Source: CALBPI01 sp039700805 (lineage in GTDB: Bacteria; Pseudomonadota; Gammaproteobacteria; Steroidobacterales; Woeseiaceae). Taken from it: DNA of 35,203 nucleotides. A program made the position numbers and the translations under genes. The number at the start of each line of letters is the position of its first letter. Position 1 is the first letter of the stretch. The stretch lies in NCBI GenBank assembly GCA_039700805.1, contig JBCAZE010000011.1:1-35203 (forward strand). Direction: 5' to 3'. The notes below the pieces were generated by a model that made no database searches, was not told where the DNA came from, and saw only the letters and a program-made list of their open reading frames with translations. Below, one piece after another: positions 25,106 to 31,984 of the stretch.

Positions 25106-26053
25106 CTAGTCGACTCGACCCGGCCACGCGTCCCACCAGGCTCGAAACTGGCGCCATGCAGCATCAACAAAGGCACGCTGTGAATTGGTTAAGCTATCCG
25201 TCTTGTTGACGTGATGCTGATAAGCCTCATGACCTTCCAGCACCATGAGCCGCTTATAAAAAAGTACAAGGTCCGGACCCTCGTCGAACTTGGCAAGCAC
25301 CGTTAGCGCTTCATCGAGCGCACAAGCTTGCTCGAATGCAATCCCGTCACCGGTTGCTGCTCGTTCGCAAAGCGTCACCAAGCGCAGTACCGCATCAGGC
25401 AGCGCATTGCCCACGCCGGTGATCGCGCCTTTCGCGCCGCAACGCACATAGCCGTGCACAACTTGCGTGTCGACACCCACCATCAGCGTCAAGTCATCGT
25501 GACCGGCAGTGATGTGCTCGGCAGCGTAACTCAGTGAATCCGCGCCGCCGAACTCCTTAAAGCCAATCAGGTTGGCATGCTGCCGCCGCAATGCCTCGAA
25601 CAGCGGCGCTTTGGTTTCAAAACCGTAATAGGGGCTGTTGTAAATCACCGCTGGCAACGAAGGCGCTGCGTCGAGAATACGAGCGAAGTGAGCGGCTTGT
25701 GCCTGACTCGACATGCCACGCGACAACACCCTCGGGATGACCATCAGACCGTCGGCGCCACAAGCCTCGGCATGCGCCGCGAGCGCCTCCGCCCTCGCTG
25801 GACTCTGTGCACCCGTCCCAACGACAACCGGGATTCCCGCGCCAACCAGCGCTTCAACGCCCAATTGCCGCTGTTCGTCGGTCAATAACGGCCAATCACC
25901 CATCGAACCGCAATAAACAACCGCGCGCATACCGGCATCGATCAACTGAGACGCTGTCGTCACCATCGTTGCGAAATCTGGTGTACCCGTAGCATCGCAC
26001 GGCGTCATTAACGCCGGGATACAACCTGAGAAAATCGTTGTCGCTCGACTCAT
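25106..26053 (-). CDS. 1-Pyrroline-4-hydroxy-2-carboxylate deaminase (DHDPS family)
   Basis: A 315-residue member of the dihydrodipicolinate synthase/N-acetylneuraminate lyase family. The Schiff-base lysine is K166 in IGFKEFGG, and the conserved tyrosine Y138 is in AVIYNSPYYGFE. The family member encoded with hydroxyproline genes removes ammonia and water from 1-pyrroline-4-hydroxy-2-carboxylate to give 2-oxoglutarate semialdehyde, and all partner enzymes follow in this operon. The ATG at 26053 was preferred because GGGAG lies 6 bases upstream; an in-frame ATG at 26071 would add six residues. It is the first gene of the unit and is read away from the PAS-AraC regulator, leaving 103 bases of shared control region. 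Confidence 0.9.
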   Translation of the reverse strand: MSRATTIFSGCIPALMTPCDATGTPDFATMVTTASQLIDAGMRAVVYCGSMGDWPLLTDEQRQLGVEALVGAGIPVVVGTGAQSPARAEALAAHAEACGADGLMVIPRVLSRGMSSQAQAAHFARILDAAPSLPAVIYNSPYYGFETKAPLFEALRRQHANLIGFKEFGGADSLSYAAEHITAGHDDLTLMVGVDTQVVHGYVRCGAKGAITGVGNALPDAVLRLVTLCERAATGDGIAFEQACALDEALTVLAKFDEGPDLVLFYKRLMVLEGHEAYQHHVNKTDSLTNSQRAFVDAAWRQFRAWWDAWPGRVD

Positions 26054-26085
26054 CGCGGCTCCCATGGGCAATGGAATCTATGCAC

Positions 26086-26113
26086 TTACCATCGCAACAC
26101 AGTGCCATAAATA
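26086..26113 (+). promoter_or_regulatory. Candidate promoter of the PAS-AraC regulator
   Basis: TTACCA (26086-26091) and TAAATA (26108-26113) are separated by 16 bases, an acceptable sigma-70 arrangement. Transcription would begin near 26120, right at the large inverted repeat. Confidence 0.3.
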
Positions 26114-26119
26114 CACGAT

Positions 26120-26150
26120 AAGTTCTTTGCTACGATTGAGCAACGAACTT
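26120..26150. promoter_or_regulatory. 31-bp inverted repeat, likely operator or leader hairpin of the hydroxyproline regulator
   Basis: AAGTTCTTTGCT (26120-26131) and AGCAACGAACTT (26139-26150) are inverted copies matching at 11 of 12 positions, separated by 7 bases. It sits between the divergent hydroxyproline operon and the AraC-type gene, 6 bases before that gene's likely start. It could be the binding site of the PAS-AraC protein or another dimer, or, if transcribed, a hairpin masking the ribosome site. Confidence 0.6.
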
Positions 26151-26156
26151 GAGTTT

Positions 26157-26918
26157 ATGCACAATACGATGACCGACACGACCGCCCAAGCACTGCTATC
26201 CCTCGTATCGCCCGCATTCAGCGCTGAACCGCTGTTCGATCGGATGACGGATACCGTATTCTTCATCAAGGATGCCGTCGGTCACTACGTATGTGTCAAT
26301 CACACGTTAGTGGCGCGGTGCGGCAAGACGCACAAGTCGCAAGTGATCGGCAAAACCCCAAGCAGACTATTTGGCGACGAACTCGGTGGCGCATTCGAAT
26401 CACAAGATAAAGCCATCATCGCCAACGGGGAGCCGCTCACTGATCGGCTCGAGTTGCATCTGCGCCCAGGCGGCGGCACTGGGTGGTGCTTAACAACAAA
26501 AGTGCCGCTTCTCGCTGACGACGGCAGGCCAATTGGGATTGCGGGTATCTCTCGCGATTTAGCACGGCCCGATGACCTTAGCGATGATTATCACTTGCTA
26601 TCTGAAGCGATCTCCTTCGCCCAGCGACGTGTCGATAAGCCGCCCTCGCTCCGCGAGCTCGCCGAGATTGCCGGCATGTCGGTGTACCGTCTCGACAGGC
26701 GGATGCGACTGCTGTTCGGATTAACAACCGGGCAGTGGCTTCTAAAAAATCGAATCGAATTTGCCTGTCATGCCCTCCGCCATGGCAGTCGGCCGATCGC
26801 GGAGATCGCGTTAGCCTGTGGCTACTCAGACCAGAGCTGCTTCACGCGGCAGTTTCGACGCACCACCGCCCACACGCCCTCTGAGTTCCGACGACTGACA
26901 CAACGTGAGCACCGTTAG
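26157..26918 (+). CDS. PAS-domain AraC-family transcriptional regulator of hydroxyproline catabolism
   Basis: A 253-residue regulator. Residues about 25-135 form a PAS-like sensor (LFDRMTDTVFFIKDAVGHYVCVNHTLVARCG, read in two parts: DTVFFIKDAVGHYVCVN then VIGKTPSRLFG), ending ADDGRPIGIAGISRDL. Residues about 160-250 are an AraC DNA-binding domain with two helix-turn-helix units: SLRELAEIAGMSVYRLDRR and PIAEIALACGYSDQSCFTRQF, then HTPSEFRR. It is divergent from the hydroxyproline operon and so is probably its activator, sensing hydroxyproline or an intermediate through the PAS domain. The start is uncertain: ATG at 26157 was chosen because it lies just after the large inverted repeat; ATG at 26169 or an extension from 26064 across the repeat are possible. 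Confidence 0.88.
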   Translation: MHNTMTDTTAQALLSLVSPAFSAEPLFDRMTDTVFFIKDAVGHYVCVNHTLVARCGKTHKSQVIGKTPSRLFGDELGGAFESQDKAIIANGEPLTDRLELHLRPGGGTGWCLTTKVPLLADDGRPIGIAGISRDLARPDDLSDDYHLLSEAISFAQRRVDKPPSLRELAEIAGMSVYRLDRRMRLLFGLTTGQWLLKNRIEFACHALRHGSRPIAEIALACGYSDQSCFTRQFRRTTAHTPSEFRRLTQREHR

Positions 26919-26979
26919 CCATCTAAGGGCAAGAGACGCGCCCGTTGCAATTGTTCACGTCATTCCTAAATGTTGACGC

Positions 26980-26985
26980 TATACT
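26980..26985 (+). promoter_or_regulatory. -10 box (TATACT) for zapG
   Basis: TATACT lies 34 bases upstream of the zapG start codon, with no strong -35 (region CACGTCATTCC). Transcription would begin near 26992, leaving a leader of under 30 bases with a good ribosome site. Confidence 0.45.
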
Positions 26986-27019
26986 GAATTCGTCGCACAT
27001 CGTCTGGAAGGAGCCGAGC

Positions 27020-27634
27020 ATGTATTCAACCATTGTCGTTGTCATCGTTGGTGTTGTCTGTCTGCTTGTCGGTCTCTTGATTGGCCTGTGGTTTGGCAAA
27101 TCGGGACAGAGTGCAGAAGCCGAGAAGACCGAAGCGGTCAAAACAGAGTTCAGCGATTATCGCGATGCGGTGAATCAACATTTCGAAAACAGCGCCAAAC
27201 ACTTCGCAGCGATCGGGCAAGAGTATCAAGCGCTGTATCGACATATGGCGAACGGCGCCGACGCCTTGCTGGCCGATGATTCGGACGTGCGGCGAACCGG
27301 GTTTCCCGTGCTGCCCGCCGCGAGCGATATCGCCGCCGACATCGTCGAGGACGATCAAAGCAGCCCTACCGATAATGCATCACCAGATGTGTTAACTGAG
27401 CCCGTCGCGGATGCAAGCAATGATGAAGATGCCGCAGCACCCACTGAAGAGGCGCTGTCGGAAACACCGTTGGATGAAGAGGCCCTGGCGCATCCAGACG
27501 TGGACGACGTCGCCGGTACCGAAATAGAGGATGCGCCCGATGCTGGCCGCGACGGTTCGCCTGACGCCGAGAAAGATACCGGTGATGATTCGACTGACGA
27601 TAGCGACGACGAACGGCGCGACGATCAGCGATAG
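27020..27634 (+). CDS. zapG: ZapG/YhcB family (DUF1043) cell-envelope/division protein with extended acidic tail
   Basis: 204 residues. One N-terminal membrane segment (3-25, VVVIVGVVCLLVGLLIGLWFG) is followed by a coiled-coil region with the YhcB pattern EFSDYRDAVNQHFENSAKHF and EYQALYRHMANGADALL (43-84). In E. coli this inner-membrane protein links cell division with envelope synthesis. The remaining 120 residues are rich in Asp, Glu, Ala and Thr and look disordered, making the protein about 70 residues longer than E. coli YhcB (132 residues). GGAAGGAG (27006-27013) is 6 bases before the ATG at 27020, which decides the start over the longer reading from 26945. The next gene begins 6 bases downstream. 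Confidence 0.9.
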   Translation: MYSTIVVVIVGVVCLLVGLLIGLWFGKSGQSAEAEKTEAVKTEFSDYRDAVNQHFENSAKHFAAIGQEYQALYRHMANGADALLADDSDVRRTGFPVLPAASDIAADIVEDDQSSPTDNASPDVLTEPVADASNDEDAAAPTEEALSETPLDEEALAHPDVDDVAGTEIEDAPDAGRDGSPDAEKDTGDDSTDDSDDERRDDQR

Positions 27635-27640
27635 ACGTCG

Positions 27641-28036
27641 ATGACCAGGCGTGGCTTAGAAACCGTCCTTTGTTGGTATACGGTTGTCTTACTTGCCCTC
27701 TACCTACCACTGGAGACATGGGCATCCTTGCCGGCTGGCTTGCTGTCGCCCTACTACATCGTCGATCTTGTTGGCATGGCGCTACTCGCACTTGGCGTGG
27801 CGGCATCGTTCAACGCAAGACCGTATTCGAATCCGGCCATCCTATGCGCAGGCTATGCTTGGTGCGCCGCCAATGGTTGGCGTGCAACGGCAGATAGACT
27901 ATCGCTCATCAATCGCGGGGAACCGCTGCCACTTGGCGGCATCGAACTCGCTGTTGTCGGCGGATCGACGTTGGCGGCAATATTCGTCACGGCTGCCCTT
28001 GCCTGGCAACTCTGGGACGGCAACACCGAGAGATAA
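27641..28036 (+). CDS. Small conserved hypothetical membrane protein
   Basis: 131 residues, not recognised. About four hydrophobic segments are seen: residues 9-27 (VLCWYTVVLLALYLPLETW), 38-57 (YYIVDLVGMALLALGVAASF), 64-78 and 101-124 (ELAVVGGSTLAAIFVTAALAWQLW), with a short polar stretch NGWRATADRLSLINRGEPLP between the last two. It starts 6 bases after zapG and shares its transcript, and it ends 35 bases before the convergent DUF4399 gene. Nothing in it suggests a catalytic role. Confidence 0.75.
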   Translation: MTRRGLETVLCWYTVVLLALYLPLETWASLPAGLLSPYYIVDLVGMALLALGVAASFNARPYSNPAILCAGYAWCAANGWRATADRLSLINRGEPLPLGGIELAVVGGSTLAAIFVTAALAWQLWDGNTER

Positions 28037-28039
28037 TTG

Positions 28040-28073
28040 AACGCCCCGAAGTCTGCCGTCGCGACGGCGCGTT
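28040..28073. terminator. Nested inverted repeat between convergent genes
   Basis: A perfect 14-base palindrome GCCGTCGCGACGGC (28055-28068) is flanked by outer arms AACGC (28040-28044) and GCGTT (28069-28073). It occupies the whole gap between the small membrane protein and the DUF4399 stop. There is no T-run, so it may slow RNA polymerase or protect 3' ends from both directions rather than act as a classic terminator. Confidence 0.4.
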
Positions 28074-28569
28074 ATTCCGTCACAGTAATCGTGATGACGT
28101 CGGACGTGATTGGCGGCTCATGCGGGATATGCAAGTAGTCGCCAAGCAGCATTTGCAACGTATGAGTGCCCGGCGGTAACTCGATCGTCGCGTCTGTTTG
28201 GCCCATACCAAAGTGAACATGTTGCGCATCTTTAGGAATCGGCTGCGTCACATCCGGTAAGCCCGTATTGATCAGCAAGTGATGATGGCCACTATTCGCC
28301 GTTGTATCGCCGGCCGGAACGACAGCGATGTCGTCAGCACCGAAAACGACGGTGACCGGTGAGGTGACACTGGCACCATCGACAGGTTCAACAAAATAAA
28401 CGCGGGCGCCTTCCGGCGCAGCGCTGCGTGGCAGCGCAAGCTTCGCGGATGCATCACCGTCAACGGATGTCGCATCGACGACGGCAGCTTCATCGGGCGC
28501 CTTGCTACAGGCTATCGCACCGAATGTCATCACAGTTATAGCGCTCGCGAGTCGTATGGGTCTGTTCAT
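28072..28569 (-). CDS. DUF4399 lipoprotein
   Basis: A 165-residue secreted protein. A positively charged start and hydrophobic stretch end at TFGAIAC, giving a lipobox with C21. After an Ala/Asp-rich linker, the DUF4399 domain (about 50-165) shows VYFVEPVDGASVTSPVTVVFGA, SGHHHLLIN, QHVHFGMGQTDATIELPPGTHTLQM and LGDYLHIPHEPPITSD. The histidines in GHHHLLIN and HVHFG suggest metal binding, but the family has no known function. GAGGAG sits upstream of the ATG. It follows the CorC-like gene by 38 bases and is probably cotranscribed with it. Confidence 0.88.
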   Translation of the reverse strand: MNRPIRLASAITVMTFGAIACSKAPDEAAVVDATSVDGDASAKLALPRSAAPEGARVYFVEPVDGASVTSPVTVVFGADDIAVVPAGDTTANSGHHHLLINTGLPDVTQPIPKDAQHVHFGMGQTDATIELPPGTHTLQMLLGDYLHIPHEPPITSDVITITVTE

Positions 28570-28607
28570 GTCTGTTGCTCCTCGTTCGTAGGTTTTTGGC
28601 CTGGCAT

Positions 28608-29855
28608 TTATGCGTCGTGTGTCGACCCAAGGCTGCGAATCGACACGGTCTTAACGCGGCGCTGATCCGCATTGATGACTTCAATCTCGTAGCCCTGCCA
28701 CTCGATCGAATCACCGACAGCTGGAATCCGCTCGAGTCGCTCAGTGAGTAACCCGCCCACCGTTGTCGCGTCGTCGGTCTTCTCCCACACGACGCCCAGC
28801 GTCAACGCAATACGTCGCATGTCGACGGAGCCACGCACGACCAGCATGCCGTCGTAACGCTGCCGTATGTCGGACACCTTGATATCGCTCTCGTCGCGGA
28901 TGTCGCCGACAATTTCCTCGATAACATCTTCGAGAGTGACGATGCCCTCGATTCCGCCGTACTCATCAACCACCATCGCAAGGTGCCTGTGTGCTTGCTG
29001 AAACGTTCGCATTAACGTCGTCACCGCCGTTTTGTCGGGAACCAAGAGCGGCTCCTGAGTCAGGGAGGACCAATCGATGTCCTGACCTGGGTGATCTTGC
29101 AGCCAATACATGAGCTCTTTGACCAGGACCACACCGATCACATCGTCAAGATCATCACTCGACGCAAACGGAAAACGGCTATGACCCGTCGTACGCACAA
29201 ACGCCAAGACATCATCACGTGTCATGCCAGCATGAAGAAACTTAACGGACTGCCGGGGCAGCATGACGTCTTCAGTCTGCAGATCGGCGAGTTGCGTTGC
29301 GCCCACAACGAATCCTGCCGTTCGTGCGCCAACGACACCCTCACTTTTGCCAAGCATGGCGAGCAACCGTAACTCCTCGCGCGAGGTCACCGGTGCTTTC
29401 TCCGCGGGCCGCAGCATACGTGAGAGGCGCTCGCTGACGGCGACAATTGGCCACAGAAGACGAATCAACCAATGAATACCAAACGCGACTGGGGTCGCCA
29501 GCCCTGCGGCATACGTGACGCCTAACGTCTTTGGGATAATCTCGGTGAACAACAACACGGCCAACGTGAATAGCAGCGAGAAAATCCACAGTGCCTCTGG
29601 ATTGAAGACGGCTGAGAAACTTGCTCCAGCAACCGACGCACCCACCGTGTGCGCTGCTGTATTCAGTATCAAAATGGCGGCGATCGGGACATCGAAGTGC
29701 TCTTTGAACCCAGCCATCAAACTACCGGCACGTTTTCCTTCCTGGACCATGGTCTCAATTTGCGGACGACTGACCGAGAGCAGCACGGATTCCGCAATCG
29801 AGCACAAGAATGACACCACCAAAACGACCGCAACTGCAGCAACAAAAACCAGCAT
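28608..29855 (-). CDS. CNNM/CorC (HlyC/CorC) family transporter-like protein with CBS pair
   Basis: 415 residues with the standard layout: a DUF21/CNNM membrane domain with three or four segments (1-165, including SIAESVLLSVSRPQIE and EIIPKTLGVTYA), a CBS pair (about 190-310, VMLPRQSVKFLHAGM and HRHLAMVVDEYGGIEGIVTLEDVIEEIVGDI in part), and the C-terminal CorC_HlyC domain (about 325-410). Relatives include CorB/CorC and PaeA, implicated in Mg2+ or polyamine export. The family is often mislabelled haemolysin. AGGA lies 6 bases before the ATG at 29855. It leads a two-gene unit with the DUF4399 lipoprotein. Confidence 0.93.
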   Translation of the reverse strand: MLVFVAAVAVVLVVSFLCSIAESVLLSVSRPQIETMVQEGKRAGSLMAGFKEHFDVPIAAILILNTAAHTVGASVAGASFSAVFNPEALWIFSLLFTLAVLLFTEIIPKTLGVTYAAGLATPVAFGIHWLIRLLWPIVAVSERLSRMLRPAEKAPVTSREELRLLAMLGKSEGVVGARTAGFVVGATQLADLQTEDVMLPRQSVKFLHAGMTRDDVLAFVRTTGHSRFPFASSDDLDDVIGVVLVKELMYWLQDHPGQDIDWSSLTQEPLLVPDKTAVTTLMRTFQQAHRHLAMVVDEYGGIEGIVTLEDVIEEIVGDIRDESDIKVSDIRQRYDGMLVVRGSVDMRRIALTLGVVWEKTDDATTVGGLLTERLERIPAVGDSIEWQGYEIEVINADQRRVKTVSIRSLGSTHDA

Positions 29856-29900
29856 AGTAATCCTGTCGGGGAAATGACCAGACGACAGAATATCAGGCGT

Positions 29901-29939
29901 CCGTCGTTTGCCGAAATCCGGCGTTCGCCGGATCGACGG
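29901..29939. other. Nested inverted repeat upstream of the CorC-like gene
   Basis: Inner arms ATCCGGCG (29916-29923) and CGCCGGAT (29926-29933) are perfect around TT; outer arms CCGTCG (29901-29906) and CGACGG (29934-29939) also match, with a 9-base one-sided bulge. It lies between two minus-strand genes, 46 bases before the CorC-like start and 70 bases after the aminotransferase stop. It may end the aminotransferase message or be a REP-like element; only one copy is in the window. Confidence 0.45.
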
Positions 29940-30009
29940 CCAAGAGACTAACGCCTATGGCCGTTGCCAAACCAATTGATTGCTGCAATGACCTTGATAG
30001 AGCGTGCGA

Positions 30010-31164
30010 TCAGGCCGCGCTGACGGCGCCAGGCAATGCGCGACAGAACTTCGCAACGTCGGGCAGAAGGCCCATTGAAACGCGGGACCAATCCGCGTAA
30101 TCCATGTATTGACCACGGATCATAATGTTCTGACGCGCGAGCGCCTCGCGCACCGCATTGGCAGGCTTTCCGGAACGGAAGAAAACAAAGTTTGTATCGG
30201 ACTTGATCATCGGCATGTCCAATGCGTCCAAGGTGTCAGTCACCATCTCTCGTGCTTCCAGTATTTTCTTTCTCGAGCGATTGATGAACGCATCGTCATC
30301 ATAACAACCGATCGCCGCCGCGTAGCTGACGCCTGACATCCATGACATCGCTGCACCGGCGATCATGCGCGCGTGCTCCGGTGGGGCAATGACATAGCCA
30401 ACACGAATCCCTGCCAGCCCGTAGAGTTTTGAAAAGGTTCGCGACACGATCACGTCGTGCCCATCACGCACAAGATCAATACAACTGTTGTCGGTCGGGT
30501 TGTCGGTGAGCTCCATGTAGGCTTCGTCAACGACCACGGTCGCCTTGGCAGCCATACGCTTTACGGACGCCTTCAAAACGGCAGCATCTTCCAAGAGACC
30601 CGTCGGGTTGTTTGGGTTACAGAGCTGCACCATGCCGGTTTTATCCGTCACCATCGCTTCAAGCGCTGGAAAATCGACGCCGAAATCATCGCGCATAGGC
30701 GCTCGTGTCACCGTCGCCAAACCCAACCGGCTCGCATACATCGGTGTTGCATCGAAAAACAGACGCGGCGCCACAATCGGGCCACGCTGACCCCAAACCA
30801 CTGCGATGGCAGACAGTGCCTCTGCCGACCCAGCCGAAATGACGATGTGTTCTGGTGTCAGCCCGTGCTGATCAGCAATCATCTTGGCCAGGGTCTTGCT
30901 CGCATCATCGGCGTAGTACGCGCCCTTTCTTGCCGCATAGTCCATGAGCTTCAGCGCTGACTCAGCCGGTCCGTAAGGGTTCTCATTGCTGTGCAGTCGC
31001 ACTTCACCAGGCTGCGGGCCAAACAATGCGCCACCGCCGGGCAGCGTCGGAAAAGCACCTACTGACTCGGCTTGTGTCGCAGTGAGTCTTGGTTGGCAGG
31101 CGGCACCGGCGGCGACACCGGCAGCGCCAACCAGCACCGCTCTTCTGGTGGTTTTGATGCCCAT
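30010..31164 (-). CDS. Tat-signal PLP-dependent aminotransferase, histidinol-phosphate aminotransferase-like
   Basis: 384 residues. The N-terminus KTTRRAVLVGAAGVAAGAAC has a twin arginine (R7-R8), a hydrophobic core and a cysteine (C23) in an imperfect lipobox, so the folded enzyme is probably exported by Tat and possibly lipidated. The rest is a fold-type I aminotransferase of the HisC class: SNENPYGP (60-67), the substrate/PLP asparagines in CNPNNPTG, D213 in VVDEAY pairing with the pyridine nitrogen, and the Schiff-base lysine K246 in SRTFSKLYGLAGIRVGY. A periplasmic aminotransferase is unusual, since PLP and amino donors are mostly cytoplasmic. The ATG at 31164 was chosen because it begins the signal; the longer reading adds 18 residues. 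Confidence 0.88.
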   Translation of the reverse strand: MGIKTTRRAVLVGAAGVAAGAACQPRLTATQAESVGAFPTLPGGGALFGPQPGEVRLHSNENPYGPAESALKLMDYAARKGAYYADDASKTLAKMIADQHGLTPEHIVISAGSAEALSAIAVVWGQRGPIVAPRLFFDATPMYASRLGLATVTRAPMRDDFGVDFPALEAMVTDKTGMVQLCNPNNPTGLLEDAAVLKASVKRMAAKATVVVDEAYMELTDNPTDNSCIDLVRDGHDVIVSRTFSKLYGLAGIRVGYVIAPPEHARMIAGAAMSWMSGVSYAAAIGCYDDDAFINRSRKKILEAREMVTDTLDALDMPMIKSDTNFVFFRSGKPANAVREALARQNIMIRGQYMDYADWSRVSMGLLPDVAKFCRALPGAVSAA

Positions 31165-31233
31165 GCTCTCACTCCCGGTTGCACTGTGACCCTTTGAATG
31201 TGCCCGGAGCCAGCGCACAACGCAAGGTGCGGA

Positions 31234-31854
31234 TCAGAACGGTCCAGATAGCGCCAATCGGAAAAAGCGTCCGAGCAAATCGGGATTCATCAATATCGTA
31301 AACACGAATCCCCAAATCGCACCGCTGAAATGGGCCATATGCCCGATGTTGTCCGTTCCTTTCTTATCCATGTACCAGGAGTAGTACAGATAGGCCGCAC
31401 CGCCGATGATTTGCGGGATCGGCAATACACCGTAGAGCAACAGATATTCCCATGGCGCAAACACGATGACCGCAAATACGACAGCCGAGACACCGCCGGA
31501 TGCGCCCAATGCTGCATAGCGCGGGTTTCGTTTGTGACGAAAATAACTCGGCAACGAGGCGACCGCGACGCCGCCAACATAGAGCAGCATGTATTGGTAT
31601 AGCGCCAGCGGGCCGAGAAACGCGGGGTAGTAATAGGTCTCCAGCGCTGTGCCGAAAGACCAAAGCACAAACATGTTGATCGCGAGATGCAGGAAATCAG
31701 CGTGGATCAGACCCGACGACAAAAACCGATACCACTGCTTGCGCTGACTGATCGTTACCGGATGGAACACCAGTTGTGTCTTGACGGCGCGATTCTCCAT
31801 GAACACCAGTGAGACAACGGAGGTCACCAGCACGATAAATAGGGTCAGCGTCAT
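31234..31854 (-). CDS. Rhomboid-family intramembrane serine protease
   Basis: A 206-residue protein of six or so membrane segments. The catalytic serine S119 lies in ALGASGGVSAVVF, the catalytic histidine H175 in GHMAHFSGAIWG, and the helper motif H56-x3-N60 in HLAINMFVLWSFG; the set is complete. It would cut single-pass membrane proteins within the membrane. The ATG at 31854 was preferred to the GTG at 31863, but both keep the first membrane helix. It sits 69 bases before the exported aminotransferase gene on the same strand and is divergent from ygiQ; no functional link is obvious. Confidence 0.92.
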   Translation of the reverse strand: MTLTLFIVLVTSVVSLVFMENRAVKTQLVFHPVTISQRKQWYRFLSSGLIHADFLHLAINMFVLWSFGTALETYYYPAFLGPLALYQYMLLYVGGVAVASLPSYFRHKRNPRYAALGASGGVSAVVFAVIVFAPWEYLLLYGVLPIPQIIGGAAYLYYSWYMDKKGTDNIGHMAHFSGAIWGFVFTILMNPDLLGRFFRLALSGPF

Positions 31855-31929
31855 ATTTGGCACTCGCCGCTTTCAACAAGCCGGCAGTGTAACGCAGTGC
31901 GCATGGGCTCGACATCACCAACCGCCTGC

Positions 31930-31975
31930 TTGTCGCCGACAAAACTGCTACCATAGCTGGCTAATTTTTAACCAG
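31930..31975. promoter_or_regulatory. Promoter/leader of ygiQ with two small palindromes
   Basis: TTGTCG-C-CGACAA (31930-31942) is a perfect 13-base palindrome whose left half is also a candidate -35; CATAGC (31952-31957) could be a -10. CTGG-c-TAA-ttt-TTA-a-CCAG (31957-31975) follows, 9 bases before the ygiQ ATG. No ribosome site is seen. Confidence 0.35.
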
Positions 31976-31984
31976 TTCCAACCG

